From the NCBI GenBank assembly GCA_900552465.1, contig URZO01000066.1, positions 1 to 25,909 on the forward strand: a DNA stretch of 25,909 nucleotides, written 5' to 3'. The notes under the pieces are model-generated. The model had not been told where the DNA came from. It ran no database searches and was given only the letters and a program-made list of their open reading frames with translations. Every line of letters starts with the position of its first letter. The first letter of the stretch is position 1. This document shows, one piece after another, positions 15,832 through 24,023 of the stretch. This stretch comes from an uncultured Parabacteroides sp. (GTDB taxonomy: Bacteria; Bacteroidota; Bacteroidia; Bacteroidales; Tannerellaceae). Position numbers and translations under genes: made by a program.

Positions 15832-17769
15832 TTATATAGTGATTAATGTATGAGGAGTTGCTTTCCCCCTGATAACCATCTTCTTTATTTCATCTGCGAT
15901 GCTTTGGGCATCCATGCCACATAGTTTGTACTGTTCGGGTATCGGGCCGTGTTCGATAAATTCATCCGGCACACCGATCCTCTTCACGTGCGGAGTATAG
16001 CCATTATCCGCCATAAACTCCAGGACAGCACTGCCAAGCCCGCCTTTGACAACACCGTTCTCGACGGTGATGACACGATCGAACTTCTTGCCGACTTCAT
16101 GCAACAGGTCTTCGTCTATCGGTTTCAGATATATCATATCGTAGTGGGCGACCGACAGACCTTCGCCCTCAACCATCTTTATTGCCTTTATCACCTCGTT
16201 TCCGATAGGACCGAGCGAAAGGATCGCTATGTCATTCCCCTCGCGGAGTTTTTTCCCTTTTCCGATCGGAAGGACATGCATTTCATTCCTCCAGTCAGCC
16301 ATCTCGCCTTTACCCCGGGGGTAACGGATGACGAACGGGCCATTGCTCTCCTTATATCCGGTGTACATCAGATTACGCAAATCCAGTTCATTCAATGGAG
16401 ACGAGATAATCAGGTTCGGAACCGGACGCAAGTAGGCCAGGTCGAACACGCCGTGATGGGTAGCCCCGTCTTCACCGACCAGGCCGGCACGGTCCAGGCA
16501 AATCACCATGTGCAGGTTCTGCAGGGCAACGTCGTGTATCACCATATCGTAGGCCCGCTGCATGAAAGAGGAATATATGTTACAGAAAGGGATCATTCCC
16601 TCTTTGGCAAGTCCGGCTGAGAATGTAACCGCATGGCCTTCTGCAATACCGACATCAAAGGCACGCTTGGGGAATGCTTTCATCATGTATGTCATGGAAC
16701 AGCCGGTAGGCATGGCGGGAGTGATCCCAACGATTCGTTCGTCCTGTTCCGCCAGCTCGACGAGGGTATGCCCGAAGACATCCTGATAGAGTTGAGGCTC
16801 ATTCAGTTTGTGGACGATGATCCGCTCGCCCGTTTCCTTATTAAAGAGACCGGGGGCATGCCATTCTGTTGCCGATTCCTCGGCAGGCTTGAAGCCTTTG
16901 CCTTTCTTTGTCTTGATATGCAACAGCTTGGGGCCTTGCATATCTTTTATATCATTCAATATTTTAGTCAGATATCCGACATCATGTCCGTCGATAGGGC
17001 CAAAGTAACGGATGCTGAACCCTTCAAACAAATTATGCTGTTGCGTGAGCAATGCCTTCAGGCTGTTATTAAAACGAAGGATATTCTCCCGCCGGTCATT
17101 ATTGATCAGTTTCATCTTGCGCAAACCGCGATAGACGTCGTAGCGCATCTTATTGTATGCCTGGCTGGTCGTGATATCGACCAGATATTGGCTCAAGCCG
17201 CCGACAGCGCGGTCTATCGCCATATCATTATCATTCAGGATAATCAGCAGGTTGTTAGGATTGGCCGATGCATTGTTCAGCCCCTCGAATGCCAACCCAC
17301 CGGTCATGGCTCCGTCCCCGATTACTGCAATCACATGTCTGTTCACTTCTTCTTTCAGTGCCGAAGCAACCGACATCCCCATCGCTGCCGAAATAGAGTT
17401 CGAGGCATGCCCGGCAATAAACGCATCATACGGGCTTTCCTGCGGGTTAGGGAAACCGCTGATTCCTTTAAACTTCCGTAATGTATGGAATGCTTCCCGG
17501 CGTCCGGTCAGTATTTTGTGTCCATAAGCCTGATGCCCTACGTCCCAGACTATACGGTCGTAAGGGGTATTAAATACATAATGTAAAGCAACTGTCAGTT
17601 CGACTGTACCGAGGCTTGCCCCCAAATGTCCGGGGGTTTCAGAGAGTATATCTATTATATATTGACGCAACTCTGCACATACCTCTTCCAGTTTATCGGG
17701 GGACAATTTCCGCAAATCCTCCGGGTAATCAATGGAACTTAATATGTGTTCATCCTTGCATTCTGTCAT
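15832..17769 (-). CDS. dxs: 1-deoxy-D-xylulose-5-phosphate synthase
   Basis: Thiamine-diphosphate enzyme that condenses pyruvate and glyceraldehyde 3-phosphate to DXP, the first step of the MEP isoprenoid pathway and a branch to thiamine and pyridoxal. The 645-residue length is normal. Seen motifs: HLGASLG (48-54), VGHQAYGHK (77-85), the ThDP/Mg motif GDGAMTGG (151-158) ending in NDN (179-181), the conserved IAEGHAVTFSAGLA with the catalytic Glu, and DRAGLVGEDGATHHG. The C-terminal transketolase-like domain is complete (ITVENGVVKGGLGSAV). It is the first gene of the dxs-trkA-trkH operon; pairing with K+ uptake genes is a positional association with no obvious metabolic link. Confidence 0.97.
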   Translation of the reverse strand: MTECKDEHILSSIDYPEDLRKLSPDKLEEVCAELRQYIIDILSETPGHLGASLGTVELTVALHYVFNTPYDRIVWDVGHQAYGHKILTGRREAFHTLRKFKGISGFPNPQESPYDAFIAGHASNSISAAMGMSVASALKEEVNRHVIAVIGDGAMTGGLAFEGLNNASANPNNLLIILNDNDMAIDRAVGGLSQYLVDITTSQAYNKMRYDVYRGLRKMKLINNDRRENILRFNNSLKALLTQQHNLFEGFSIRYFGPIDGHDVGYLTKILNDIKDMQGPKLLHIKTKKGKGFKPAEESATEWHAPGLFNKETGERIIVHKLNEPQLYQDVFGHTLVELAEQDERIVGITPAMPTGCSMTYMMKAFPKRAFDVGIAEGHAVTFSAGLAKEGMIPFCNIYSSFMQRAYDMVIHDVALQNLHMVICLDRAGLVGEDGATHHGVFDLAYLRPVPNLIISSPLNELDLRNLMYTGYKESNGPFVIRYPRGKGEMADWRNEMHVLPIGKGKKLREGNDIAILSLGPIGNEVIKAIKMVEGEGLSVAHYDMIYLKPIDEDLLHEVGKKFDRVITVENGVVKGGLGSAVLEFMADNGYTPHVKRIGVPDEFIEHGPIPEQYKLCGMDAQSIADEIKKMVIRGKATPHTLITI

Positions 17770-17788
17770 AATCGCTGTAATTTTGTGG

Positions 17789-17796
17789 CAAATGTA
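17789..17796 (-). promoter_or_regulatory. dxs operon promoter -7 box
   Basis: Minus strand 17796-17789 reads TACATTTG, an exact TAnnTTTG match, 19 bp before the dxs ATG; the start of transcription would lie close to the ATG, giving a very short leader. The -33 element is weak (a TTTT run about 17 bp upstream). Confidence 0.5.
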
Positions 17797-17937
17797 AAGA
17801 ATTAACGGGAGATAAAATAGTTTTAGTATGTCATTCTTTAGCAGTATGACACAATTAAATCATATCTTCCATTCTTTTATACCCCAATAATACAGAGCTA
17901 CTCCGAATCAGTCCTATTTATTGATATACCCCGAATG

Positions 17938-19542
17938 CTAAGGCTGGTTGTCGTCTATCGTGACAGAAACAGTTGCCTGTGAGGAGCGGAACTTTTCCTG
18001 GTTATATGGATAATGCAGGCCTTTAATGTCGTATATAACAGTCGCTTTACCTTTATATCCTTTTTCAGGGAAAAACATAAGCTCTTTTGTCCCTTCATTG
18101 TATATCCATCGCCCTTCGCCAGGTACTGTGTGTTCAAACACATTACTGCCCAGGCATTCGTATTCATTTTTCCAGAACCTGAAACTGCTGGGATCCAGGA
18201 ATTCCTTGTCTCCGATCGGAGTGCTGTTCCCTTCGTTATAATATCCCAGGTCATTATCTAAAGGACGTATGACAACTGGCCCCCGACGGTGACTTTTTAT
18301 ATCGTCGTGCGCTGTATTGGCCCCGTATAAAGGAGTAATACGAAGGTTCTTGATTACATTGGTGTAGCTAAGATCCGTACCGGTCGAAGCTGTAAAGCCG
18401 ATCACCAATTGTTCGGGCGTGTTAACCGTGTATGTGATAACAGGAGGGTTAAGCGGAACTGTGGGCCGCATGTAATTATCTACCGAACTCGGCAAACCAT
18501 TTTCTAAGTAAGTGATCGTAGCCGGGAAGGTAAAGTTTTCTATTACAGTCGTCAAATTGTTTCCATGTTGTATGGCAACCGATATTTTGAAACCTCCCAC
18601 AGAACTATTGGAATTAGCCTCAAGCAGAATGACTGCTTTTCGGTATGCTGTTTCATCAGGACTGTTGAACTTGCTGTTCCCTGCAATGTCAAAAGCCTTG
18701 GGTATTGCAGGAAAAAGAAGGTTATTGTTTGAACTTGACCTTGGATTGTAATTCCCGCTTTTTGTATCCAAGACGAAAGCTGCATTATTTACCATACTGG
18801 AAGTATTGGTATTTCTTGTAGCTAATACCGGGTAGCCCCATTCTCTATCATCCAATACGTAACTTAGCGTACCTGAATATTCAGTTCGCGTGTAGTAACC
18901 GGCTGCCCCTCTGATTGTGATGTTGCTGGCTGTATTATATATAGGATCTTTTGCATTGGAGGTTATATTTCTATTATAATAGGGTATCCCGTTTCTCAGT
19001 TCATCTCCTTCCATACGGAGGACTTTGAAATGTTTTTGATCCAGGGCAATTGCCAGATACCCTCCGGGAACACCTTTTATCCGCTCGGATCTGAAATCTT
19101 TTATGGTCCATCTATGGGTATAACCGAAACCTGCTCCTTCAGCACCAAACTCCAATTCGTTTTTCTTTTTGGCATCAATAAGAAACATCGTAATGCCATC
19201 GGTGAGACCAACCGTGGAACCTGGACTCGGATACATCATATATTCAAATTCTATTTTTAATCCATCGCTTGTCGAAAAGGGATGGTTAGGGAGATAGAAT
19301 GCCCCGACTTCACTTTTCTTACTGGTAAGTTGTAGACCCAGTTCATTGACTAATTTAGCTTTATTACTTCTGTCTACATCCCTTCTTGCTGTCGGATTAT
19401 TTGGTTTGGGCTTTTCTACGTTATCCATTCTTCCATCCAGGAAGGAGCGGAAGAATGGAAAATTTCCTGTTCCCGTTTGTGCCGATACCGTTGATAGCAT
19501 CAACGATAAGGCTGCAATAATCAAGTTATATCTCTTTCTCAT
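17938..19542 (-). CDS. secreted L-type-lectin-like surface protein
   Basis: A 534-residue exported protein with a clear signal peptide (MRKRYNLIIAALSLMLSTVSA/Q). Residues about 70-330 look like a legume/L-type lectin sandwich: LKIEFEYMMYPS, GLTDGITMFLIDA, EFGAEGAGFGYTHR, GVPGGYLAIALDQ. About 330-420 ends the sandwich (LVIGFTASTGTDLSYTNVIKNLRI). Residues about 425-534 resemble an Ig/cadherin-like module (GPVVIRPLDNDLGY, KGYKGKATVIYDIKG). It has no T9SS sorting domain and no lipobox, so how it is held at the surface is unclear. Its ATG overlaps the stop of the upstream fimbrillin-like gene (ATGA), so the two are translationally coupled and the protein may be an accessory or tip partner of that lipoprotein. 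The sugar ligand is not predictable. Confidence 0.7.
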   Translation of the reverse strand: MRKRYNLIIAALSLMLSTVSAQTGTGNFPFFRSFLDGRMDNVEKPKPNNPTARRDVDRSNKAKLVNELGLQLTSKKSEVGAFYLPNHPFSTSDGLKIEFEYMMYPSPGSTVGLTDGITMFLIDAKKKNELEFGAEGAGFGYTHRWTIKDFRSERIKGVPGGYLAIALDQKHFKVLRMEGDELRNGIPYYNRNITSNAKDPIYNTASNITIRGAAGYYTRTEYSGTLSYVLDDREWGYPVLATRNTNTSSMVNNAAFVLDTKSGNYNPRSSSNNNLLFPAIPKAFDIAGNSKFNSPDETAYRKAVILLEANSNSSVGGFKISVAIQHGNNLTTVIENFTFPATITYLENGLPSSVDNYMRPTVPLNPPVITYTVNTPEQLVIGFTASTGTDLSYTNVIKNLRITPLYGANTAHDDIKSHRRGPVVIRPLDNDLGYYNEGNSTPIGDKEFLDPSSFRFWKNEYECLGSNVFEHTVPGEGRWIYNEGTKELMFFPEKGYKGKATVIYDIKGLHYPYNQEKFRSSQATVSVTIDDNQP

Positions 19543-21905
19543 GGTGTGAATGTATCTAAAAATTCATAATCTCTGATACAGCGGACCGGAAAGGCGTATG
19601 AGCGGTCGGCATCATAAAACATAGCTCCGTTTCGATGCAAAAAAAGATAATTGACGGTGATTGCATCGTAAGGAGTCGAAGACCAATAATAACCGTAAGC
19701 TCCGGCATGTACAGCATCGCCGTTACCATCCGGGTATCGTAATCCGGATGCTGGTAGGAAGACTGCTCCGACTGCGGGTTTGTTTATCGGCATAGAGTTG
19801 CTTGCTCTAAAGCCCAGCATTACACCACTGTTGTGGGCATATTTCCCATCTTTATTCTCTTTCGTGAATGGATCATAGATATTTGTGACGTCTTTAAAAT
19901 CACCGATACCAGGTATCCGTTGCTGGTTAGTCAGCGTCTCATTATACAGTAACTGCAATTCATAATAAGTCGGCATACGCCATTTGTGTCCTCCCGCCCA
20001 GCCGGGCCGGCTTGCTATATAACGGCATACATCGCCGATACCTTTGCTGACATCGAAGCCTATATTATTATTATACGTTTTAAACGCGTCCACATCGTCT
20101 CCTCCTATGGAAGAAGTGAAATTGAAATTTTGATGCGCATAAGGAATCCGGTCCCATCCTTCCAGTTCTCCTCCCCAGTTTTCAGGCGACAGATTTGTAG
20201 GATTGAAAACACAGTGGAATCTGGGATTATAAGGATTGCCCACCGGAGCGAGTCCTAAAAGTGATCCCCATTTGAAAAACAGCCCTTGTATATTAGACGG
20301 AAATGAATAATTGTCTGCTTCGGAAACGGCAAATGTAATTCCTCCGGAAGGTGAGGCGAGCACATTACTGCGTGCAAACAGTTCGGCCATTGTTACTCTC
20401 CGTATATCGAGGGTGTCTCGAAGTCGTCCGGCTGTAAAAATGATCCGTCCAATCGCCTCCTTGTTATTTTGTGGAGGACTTGGAAGAGGTGTTACACGAA
20501 AATTTAAGCCTGTATAGTTGATGTCCTGTCCGTTGGTGATTGTAGAACCATTAGTAAACGTCAACCATGGAGAGTTATCCGGTTTGATGATTTCCGCAGA
20601 CCAGTTACCCTGGTAATCCGAGCTCACCTTGTGCCAGATATCTTTACCTGCGTTCCAAGGAACGTTGAGAGTTTTTCCTTCGGTTCCCATAAAATATTGT
20701 CCGTCGTAAACAATATTATTTATTCCCGCCATGTCCACAACCAGAGTGGATGTTTTCAGGTTCGATAGTACGGACGAGGCTTTAATTGCTTCATTGAAAG
20801 ATGTGTAACCAACACCTTCGGCAGCCGTAATCGTTACGACATATTTATGGTTGCGATATAGCGGCACATTATCTCCCCGAAAAACATCAAGACCACTCTC
20901 ATGCTTTTCTTTGTCGGATGTGAAATTAACTCGATAGTAATAGGTTCTTCCTTCATAAATGCCTTGCAAAATGAGGCATACGCCTCCCTCAGATGTCGAT
21001 TTGGGCACTTCGTAAGTATATATTTGCCCTTCCAGAAGCGATCCGGGTGCATTTGGCATTTGTGAGTACGTGTACATCATTGCTTCTTCCTGCGTTCCTT
21101 TCGGCTTATCGATGCCAGGAGGAATCTTCGGATCCCGATTTCTTGAATAAGGATAGGCTTCGTCCATTTCGTGTAATATATCTCCGGTCGATTCGTTCCA
21201 TGCCGGGGCGATATATCCGCCGGTCAGGTAATTGGCCAGGTAGATTTTCTCCAGTTTAAAAATACTTTCGTTTACATTGTTTTGTACATCGATACGTGCC
21301 AGCATACGTTTCATTTCTATGCCGTCAATTGTCATACCTTGGGATATGCCGTTGACCCATATTTCTCCATACATAGGTATCGGAGTGAAGTTAGAGGAGG
21401 AAGAAACGTTCCATTTATAGGAGCCTTGCGCATTTTTGTTTGTTTTGAATATCAATCTTTTCAAGAGATCCTTCTTTCCGTTGATTGGCCCTGTTACGAG
21501 TGCGCTTTCTACTTCTTTATGAGCATTGGCTATCAATAGGACAGAGCTAGCATCGCTGTAGTCTTCATATTCTCCCAAAGTTAATAGGAACTGTATTTTG
21601 TAATCTTTTTCCGATACATCTTGTGTGAATTTTTTTATGGTGACATGTTTGATTATTTGGCTGGGGGTGGAACTGTCGAATATAAACAGATCGATAACCT
21701 CCACATTCCTTTCCCATATTTTGTCCTCGTTGGAACGGGTCAGGGTAGGAATTTCCATATTGGGAATAGTCATTTTTATCACGACTTTATCCTTAGCAAC
21801 GGAGGATGTGCCGCCACCAATAAGTTCTTCATCCACACATCCCATCATGCACAGCAATAGAATGGTGGTGACAATTAACCTTATTAAGATGTTGTATTGT
21901 TTCAT
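19539..21905 (-). CDS. fimbrillin-type (FimB/Mfa2, DUF4906-like) lipoprotein with C-terminal FISUMP domain
   Basis: A 788-residue lipoprotein: signal MKQYNILIRLIVTTILLLCMMGC with lipobox LCMMGC and the acylated Cys23. The N-terminal half shows the fimbrillin pattern of Bacteroidales (VVIKMTIPNM, VEVIDLFIFD, IEMKRMLARIDVQN, TYEVPKS, YRNHKYVVTI). A middle Ig/BACON-like segment follows (LNVPWNAGKDIWHKVSSD, GRIIFTAGRLRDTLDIRR). The last 250 residues fit the FISUMP (Fib_succ_major) domain, with KWRMPTYYELQLLYN, AVFLPASGLRYPDG, GYYWSSTPYD and SYAFPVRCIRD. This looks like an anchoring or tip adhesin rather than a major fimbrillin. It is the first gene of a two-gene operon; the ATGA overlap couples it to the lectin-like gene. 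Confidence 0.75.
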   Translation of the reverse strand: MKQYNILIRLIVTTILLLCMMGCVDEELIGGGTSSVAKDKVVIKMTIPNMEIPTLTRSNEDKIWERNVEVIDLFIFDSSTPSQIIKHVTIKKFTQDVSEKDYKIQFLLTLGEYEDYSDASSVLLIANAHKEVESALVTGPINGKKDLLKRLIFKTNKNAQGSYKWNVSSSSNFTPIPMYGEIWVNGISQGMTIDGIEMKRMLARIDVQNNVNESIFKLEKIYLANYLTGGYIAPAWNESTGDILHEMDEAYPYSRNRDPKIPPGIDKPKGTQEEAMMYTYSQMPNAPGSLLEGQIYTYEVPKSTSEGGVCLILQGIYEGRTYYYRVNFTSDKEKHESGLDVFRGDNVPLYRNHKYVVTITAAEGVGYTSFNEAIKASSVLSNLKTSTLVVDMAGINNIVYDGQYFMGTEGKTLNVPWNAGKDIWHKVSSDYQGNWSAEIIKPDNSPWLTFTNGSTITNGQDINYTGLNFRVTPLPSPPQNNKEAIGRIIFTAGRLRDTLDIRRVTMAELFARSNVLASPSGGITFAVSEADNYSFPSNIQGLFFKWGSLLGLAPVGNPYNPRFHCVFNPTNLSPENWGGELEGWDRIPYAHQNFNFTSSIGGDDVDAFKTYNNNIGFDVSKGIGDVCRYIASRPGWAGGHKWRMPTYYELQLLYNETLTNQQRIPGIGDFKDVTNIYDPFTKENKDGKYAHNSGVMLGFRASNSMPINKPAVGAVFLPASGLRYPDGNGDAVHAGAYGYYWSSTPYDAITVNYLFLHRNGAMFYDADRSYAFPVRCIRDYEFLDTFTP

Positions 21906-22280
21906 ACTATCTTATATATTTATTCTAAATTGTTTTAGCAGCTGACCTTGACCTATTTTGTCAAGGTCCCCCTCTTTGTCTTGATTGTTGCGTAACAGCT
22001 TTATTCCGGCTATTAGCAAAAGACTCCTCGTACTCGCATAGAACTTTAGTTTCCAGGTGCAAATATCCACTTTAAGGTAAGATAAAAAAAGACAACTTTA
22101 TCCGATAAAAACAAAGCTTTTTGGATGTTTTGGGAAAAACGGGTACATAAACAGGGGAGGAAGATGCATAATAGGAGGTATAAAAAGCATGATACAGACA
22201 ATATGGAGGAATAGTAATTCAAAATTGACAAAAAAGGAGTCAAATTTCGGAGTAAAGGACAATATTTGTTGTTATAAATA
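21906..22280. other. gene-free leader region of the surface operon
   Basis: No convincing gene. A 100-codon minus-strand frame at 22046-22348 lacks any recognisable domain, is AT-driven and overlaps a terminator, so I reject it. Apart from the dyad at 21944-21968, I see only AT-rich spacer; a promoter for the lipoprotein operon must lie here but no full TAnnTTTG box stands out (a shortened TATTTG variant occurs near 22062). Confidence 0.5.
21944..21968. promoter_or_regulatory. operator-like dyad upstream of the surface operon
   Basis: GACCTTGAC (21944-21952) and GTCAAGGTC (21960-21968) form a perfect 9-bp inverted repeat around 7 nt, 39 bp upstream of the lipoprotein ATG. The placement fits a regulator binding site in a promoter or leader, or an mRNA hairpin. 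On the minus strand one arm contains TTGACA. Confidence 0.4.
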
Positions 22281-22308
22281 AAAAAAACTGAAATATCCTG
22301 TATTTCAG
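22281..22308 (-). terminator. rho-independent terminator ending leftward transcription
   Basis: CTGAAATA (22288-22295) and TATTTCAG (22301-22308) pair perfectly around a 5-nt loop. On the minus strand the stem is followed by seven T's (22287-22281). This is a textbook intrinsic terminator and marks the left boundary of the defence-island transcripts. Confidence 0.85.
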
Positions 22309-22383
22309 GGGCTTGCTGTGTTTTACTGCTTTTGTTAAGTGGTGCCACCAGAAAGTGAACGCTTTACGTACTATTATTGATAA

Positions 22384-22487
22384 TCAACGACTTACCTTTC
22401 CTTTCATCGGGAAATCCACACGATTTAGCACACGATTATTTCTCATCGTTTTGCCTGTAATTTAACACGATTGTTGTTGCAAAAGTA
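22384..22487 (-). other. possible short transcript or gene remnant with its own promoter box
   Basis: Minus strand 22487-22480 reads TACTTTTG, an exact -7 box, and 34 bp further lies ATG (22446) opening a 20-residue frame that begins MRNNRVLNRVDFPMKGK and stops at 22384. The terminator at 22281-22308 would end such a transcript at roughly 190 nt. It may be the 5' stub of a lost gene, a leader peptide or a small RNA. I do not recognise the peptide. Confidence 0.3.
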
Positions 22488-22558
22488 GGAAAAGATATTG
22501 AATCTGTCTATTACTTGTCTGAAAAATTAAAGAAAAACTGAGTAATTATCCGATTTTA

Positions 22559-22600
22559 TTTCTCTTATGCAGTAAAAATAGTGTATTTTAGAAATAAAAT
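22559..22600 (-). pseudogene. decayed copy of the abiE promoter region
   Basis: Aligns without gaps to the abiE promoter region 25439-25480 with 33 of 42 identical bases, including TTATGC and ATTTT blocks. The -7 box of the functional copy is degraded here and no abiEi coding sequence follows. It lies immediately after the stop codon of the small gene at 22601-22936. Low sequence complexity makes chance partly possible, but a second AbiE scar at 23031-23073 supports it. Confidence 0.5.
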
Positions 22601-22936
22601 CTAATCATCCAGATTTATCCTATTATTCTCAAGGCATTCATAAAACATCTCCCTGACGTATTCCATAGTATCGTAATCGGGAACAATCTCTTTGTACTTA
22701 TCGTATGATTTAAAGCGTACTTTTTCTCCTTCCCCATACTTGATAACTTTTCTCAGGAACTGGCTGAAATCCCATAGAGCCATATCATACTTGTCCACAT
22801 TCAGCATCTTTTTCAATCGGTCTTCCGCATCAATGTTTTCCAAATTGAACGTTAAAGTTGCTTGTTGATTCAATAGATGAGACGACAACGATTCATCGAC
22901 TATTTTGCTTATATCCGCTTTTAGTTTATCATCCAT
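22601..22936 (-). CDS. small uncharacterised acidic protein in defence island
   Basis: A 111-residue protein beginning MDDKLKADISKIVDES. Predicted mostly helical with a central YDMALWDFSQFLRKVIKYGE segment and an acidic C-terminus (REMFYECLENNRINLDD). The W-D-F-x-x-x-L-R...KYGE pattern recalls small proteins seen on phages and mobile elements, where function is unknown; this similarity is from memory and weak. It has no signal peptide or membrane segment. It lies between two AbiE remnants, so it looks like cargo of a lost AbiE module. A weak -7-like box (TACATTTC) lies near 23006-23013 on the minus strand. Confidence 0.65.
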   Translation of the reverse strand: MDDKLKADISKIVDESLSSHLLNQQATLTFNLENIDAEDRLKKMLNVDKYDMALWDFSQFLRKVIKYGEGEKVRFKSYDKYKEIVPDYDTMEYVREMFYECLENNRINLDD

Positions 22937-23030
22937 ATTTATATTTCTTTATTTGTTATATGTCGGCATTTTATTTTGCCTTATTCCTGTCCCGAAACCG
23001 CCAGTTCCGAAATGTATATTTCTCATTTAA

Positions 23031-23073
23031 TTATTCTGTAAGTGAATCTATAAATTCTCTAAATCATAAAATC
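23031..23073 (-). pseudogene. 3'-end remnant of a second abiEii gene
   Basis: Matches the last 43 bp of abiEii (24024-24066) at 37 of 43 positions without gaps. Translated in the abiEii frame it reads IL*FREFIDSLTE* against ILRFGEFVDSLIE* in the intact gene, so the C-terminal peptide and the stop codon are conserved while an internal stop has arisen. Similarity ends abruptly upstream. This is direct evidence that another AbiEii gene once ended here, between abiH and the small gene. Confidence 0.75.
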
Positions 23074-23099
23074 GCCTCCTTAAATTATTCTTTTTTGGA

Positions 23100-23978
23100 T
23101 TAAAACAGCACACCCTGCTTCGGCCGACTTGGATAAATATCAAAAGGATGAATCAATTGAACATCTATACCGCATTGTTTCAGAGCATTTACATGATTTT
23201 CAGCATCAGCTTCATTGTAATAGGAAACTTTCCATAAGCACTTCTTACTTACGTAGGTAGCAATAGTTTTGAAATAAGGAATATCGACCATAGATAGCGA
23301 ATGTCCAATTATGATAATCTCATTTATAGAAGATAATTTTTTCCAAAATTTTTGATTGTCTTTTATTATTTTTTCAACAGGTTTCCGGCTATACTCTAAG
23401 AATGATCGCACTACAAGCTTTCCCTGTCCCTCTTGATTATCATCTACATCGTAATCCAGATTTGATTCACTCATATCATGTCCTAAAATAAGACTACAGC
23501 TTTCCACCTGAGAGTTTCCATGTATATAATTGACCTGATTGGGATGGATATGAAAGTGTCTTTCGAGCGTATTTGTGTAATTAAAAGAAATGAATAGGGA
23601 ATCAAGGTCGATATCTGGATATTTTCTTGAAAGCGGAAGAAGATTCAAATTCTTTACCCAATCGAGCATATAGTTTTTTAATTGACAAAACACACCAATT
23701 GTATAATATTCAAGGATTGTCTCATAACTTTCAAGTGCATCTTCATCCCATCCGCCAGCACCTAAAGAACGCAGTATGTCGTGGATCAATTGAAATTCAT
23801 CCAGCTCACTCAGATTTATTTCAAAGGCATGCCAGAATGTTCCAGTATAATTAAAATATTTTTCAATTATCCCAAAAACAAATGGATCTTTCTCTTTTAC
23901 ATACTCTCGAAAATCACAGTATGCAGAAGGCAGATGATGATAAAGGTCGAACCCATTTCCTATAATGTATAATTTCAT
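23100..23978 (-). CDS. abiH: AbiH-family phage abortive-infection protein
   Basis: Member of the AbiH family, first described in lactococcal abortive infection; the mechanism is not known. The 292-residue protein has the family hallmarks: N-terminal IIGNGFDLYHHLPSAYCDF (5-23), SFNYTNTLE (131-139), the short IHGN (152-155) and IIGHSLSMVDIPYF (223-236). The two glycine motifs suggest a nucleotide-binding or sirtuin-like Rossmann fold (inference). No signal peptide. It is 45 bp downstream of abiEii on the same strand and could be co-transcribed with it. AT-rich compared with the housekeeping genes to its left. Confidence 0.9.
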   Translation of the reverse strand: MKLYIIGNGFDLYHHLPSAYCDFREYVKEKDPFVFGIIEKYFNYTGTFWHAFEINLSELDEFQLIHDILRSLGAGGWDEDALESYETILEYYTIGVFCQLKNYMLDWVKNLNLLPLSRKYPDIDLDSLFISFNYTNTLERHFHIHPNQVNYIHGNSQVESCSLILGHDMSESNLDYDVDDNQEGQGKLVVRSFLEYSRKPVEKIIKDNQKFWKKLSSINEIIIIGHSLSMVDIPYFKTIATYVSKKCLWKVSYYNEADAENHVNALKQCGIDVQLIHPFDIYPSRPKQGVLF

Positions 23979-24023
23979 ATTGGAATTTTATTACTAAACA
24001 AGATTTATCCTAGAGTTTAATTG

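Noticed and set aside
16633..17481. Plus-strand frame of 282 residues opposite dxs
   Set aside because: Antisense shadow of a strongly conserved enzyme gene with intact catalytic motifs.
17820..17860. Terminator between the lectin-like gene and dxs
   Set aside because: Only a 6-bp stem (TGTCAT/ATGACA) with an 11-nt loop and no U-tract; too weak to call.
22046..22348. 100-residue minus-strand frame with hydrophobic stretches
   Set aside because: It overlaps the intrinsic terminator at 22281-22308, has no promoter or homology that I recognise, and its hydrophobicity follows from AT-rich DNA.
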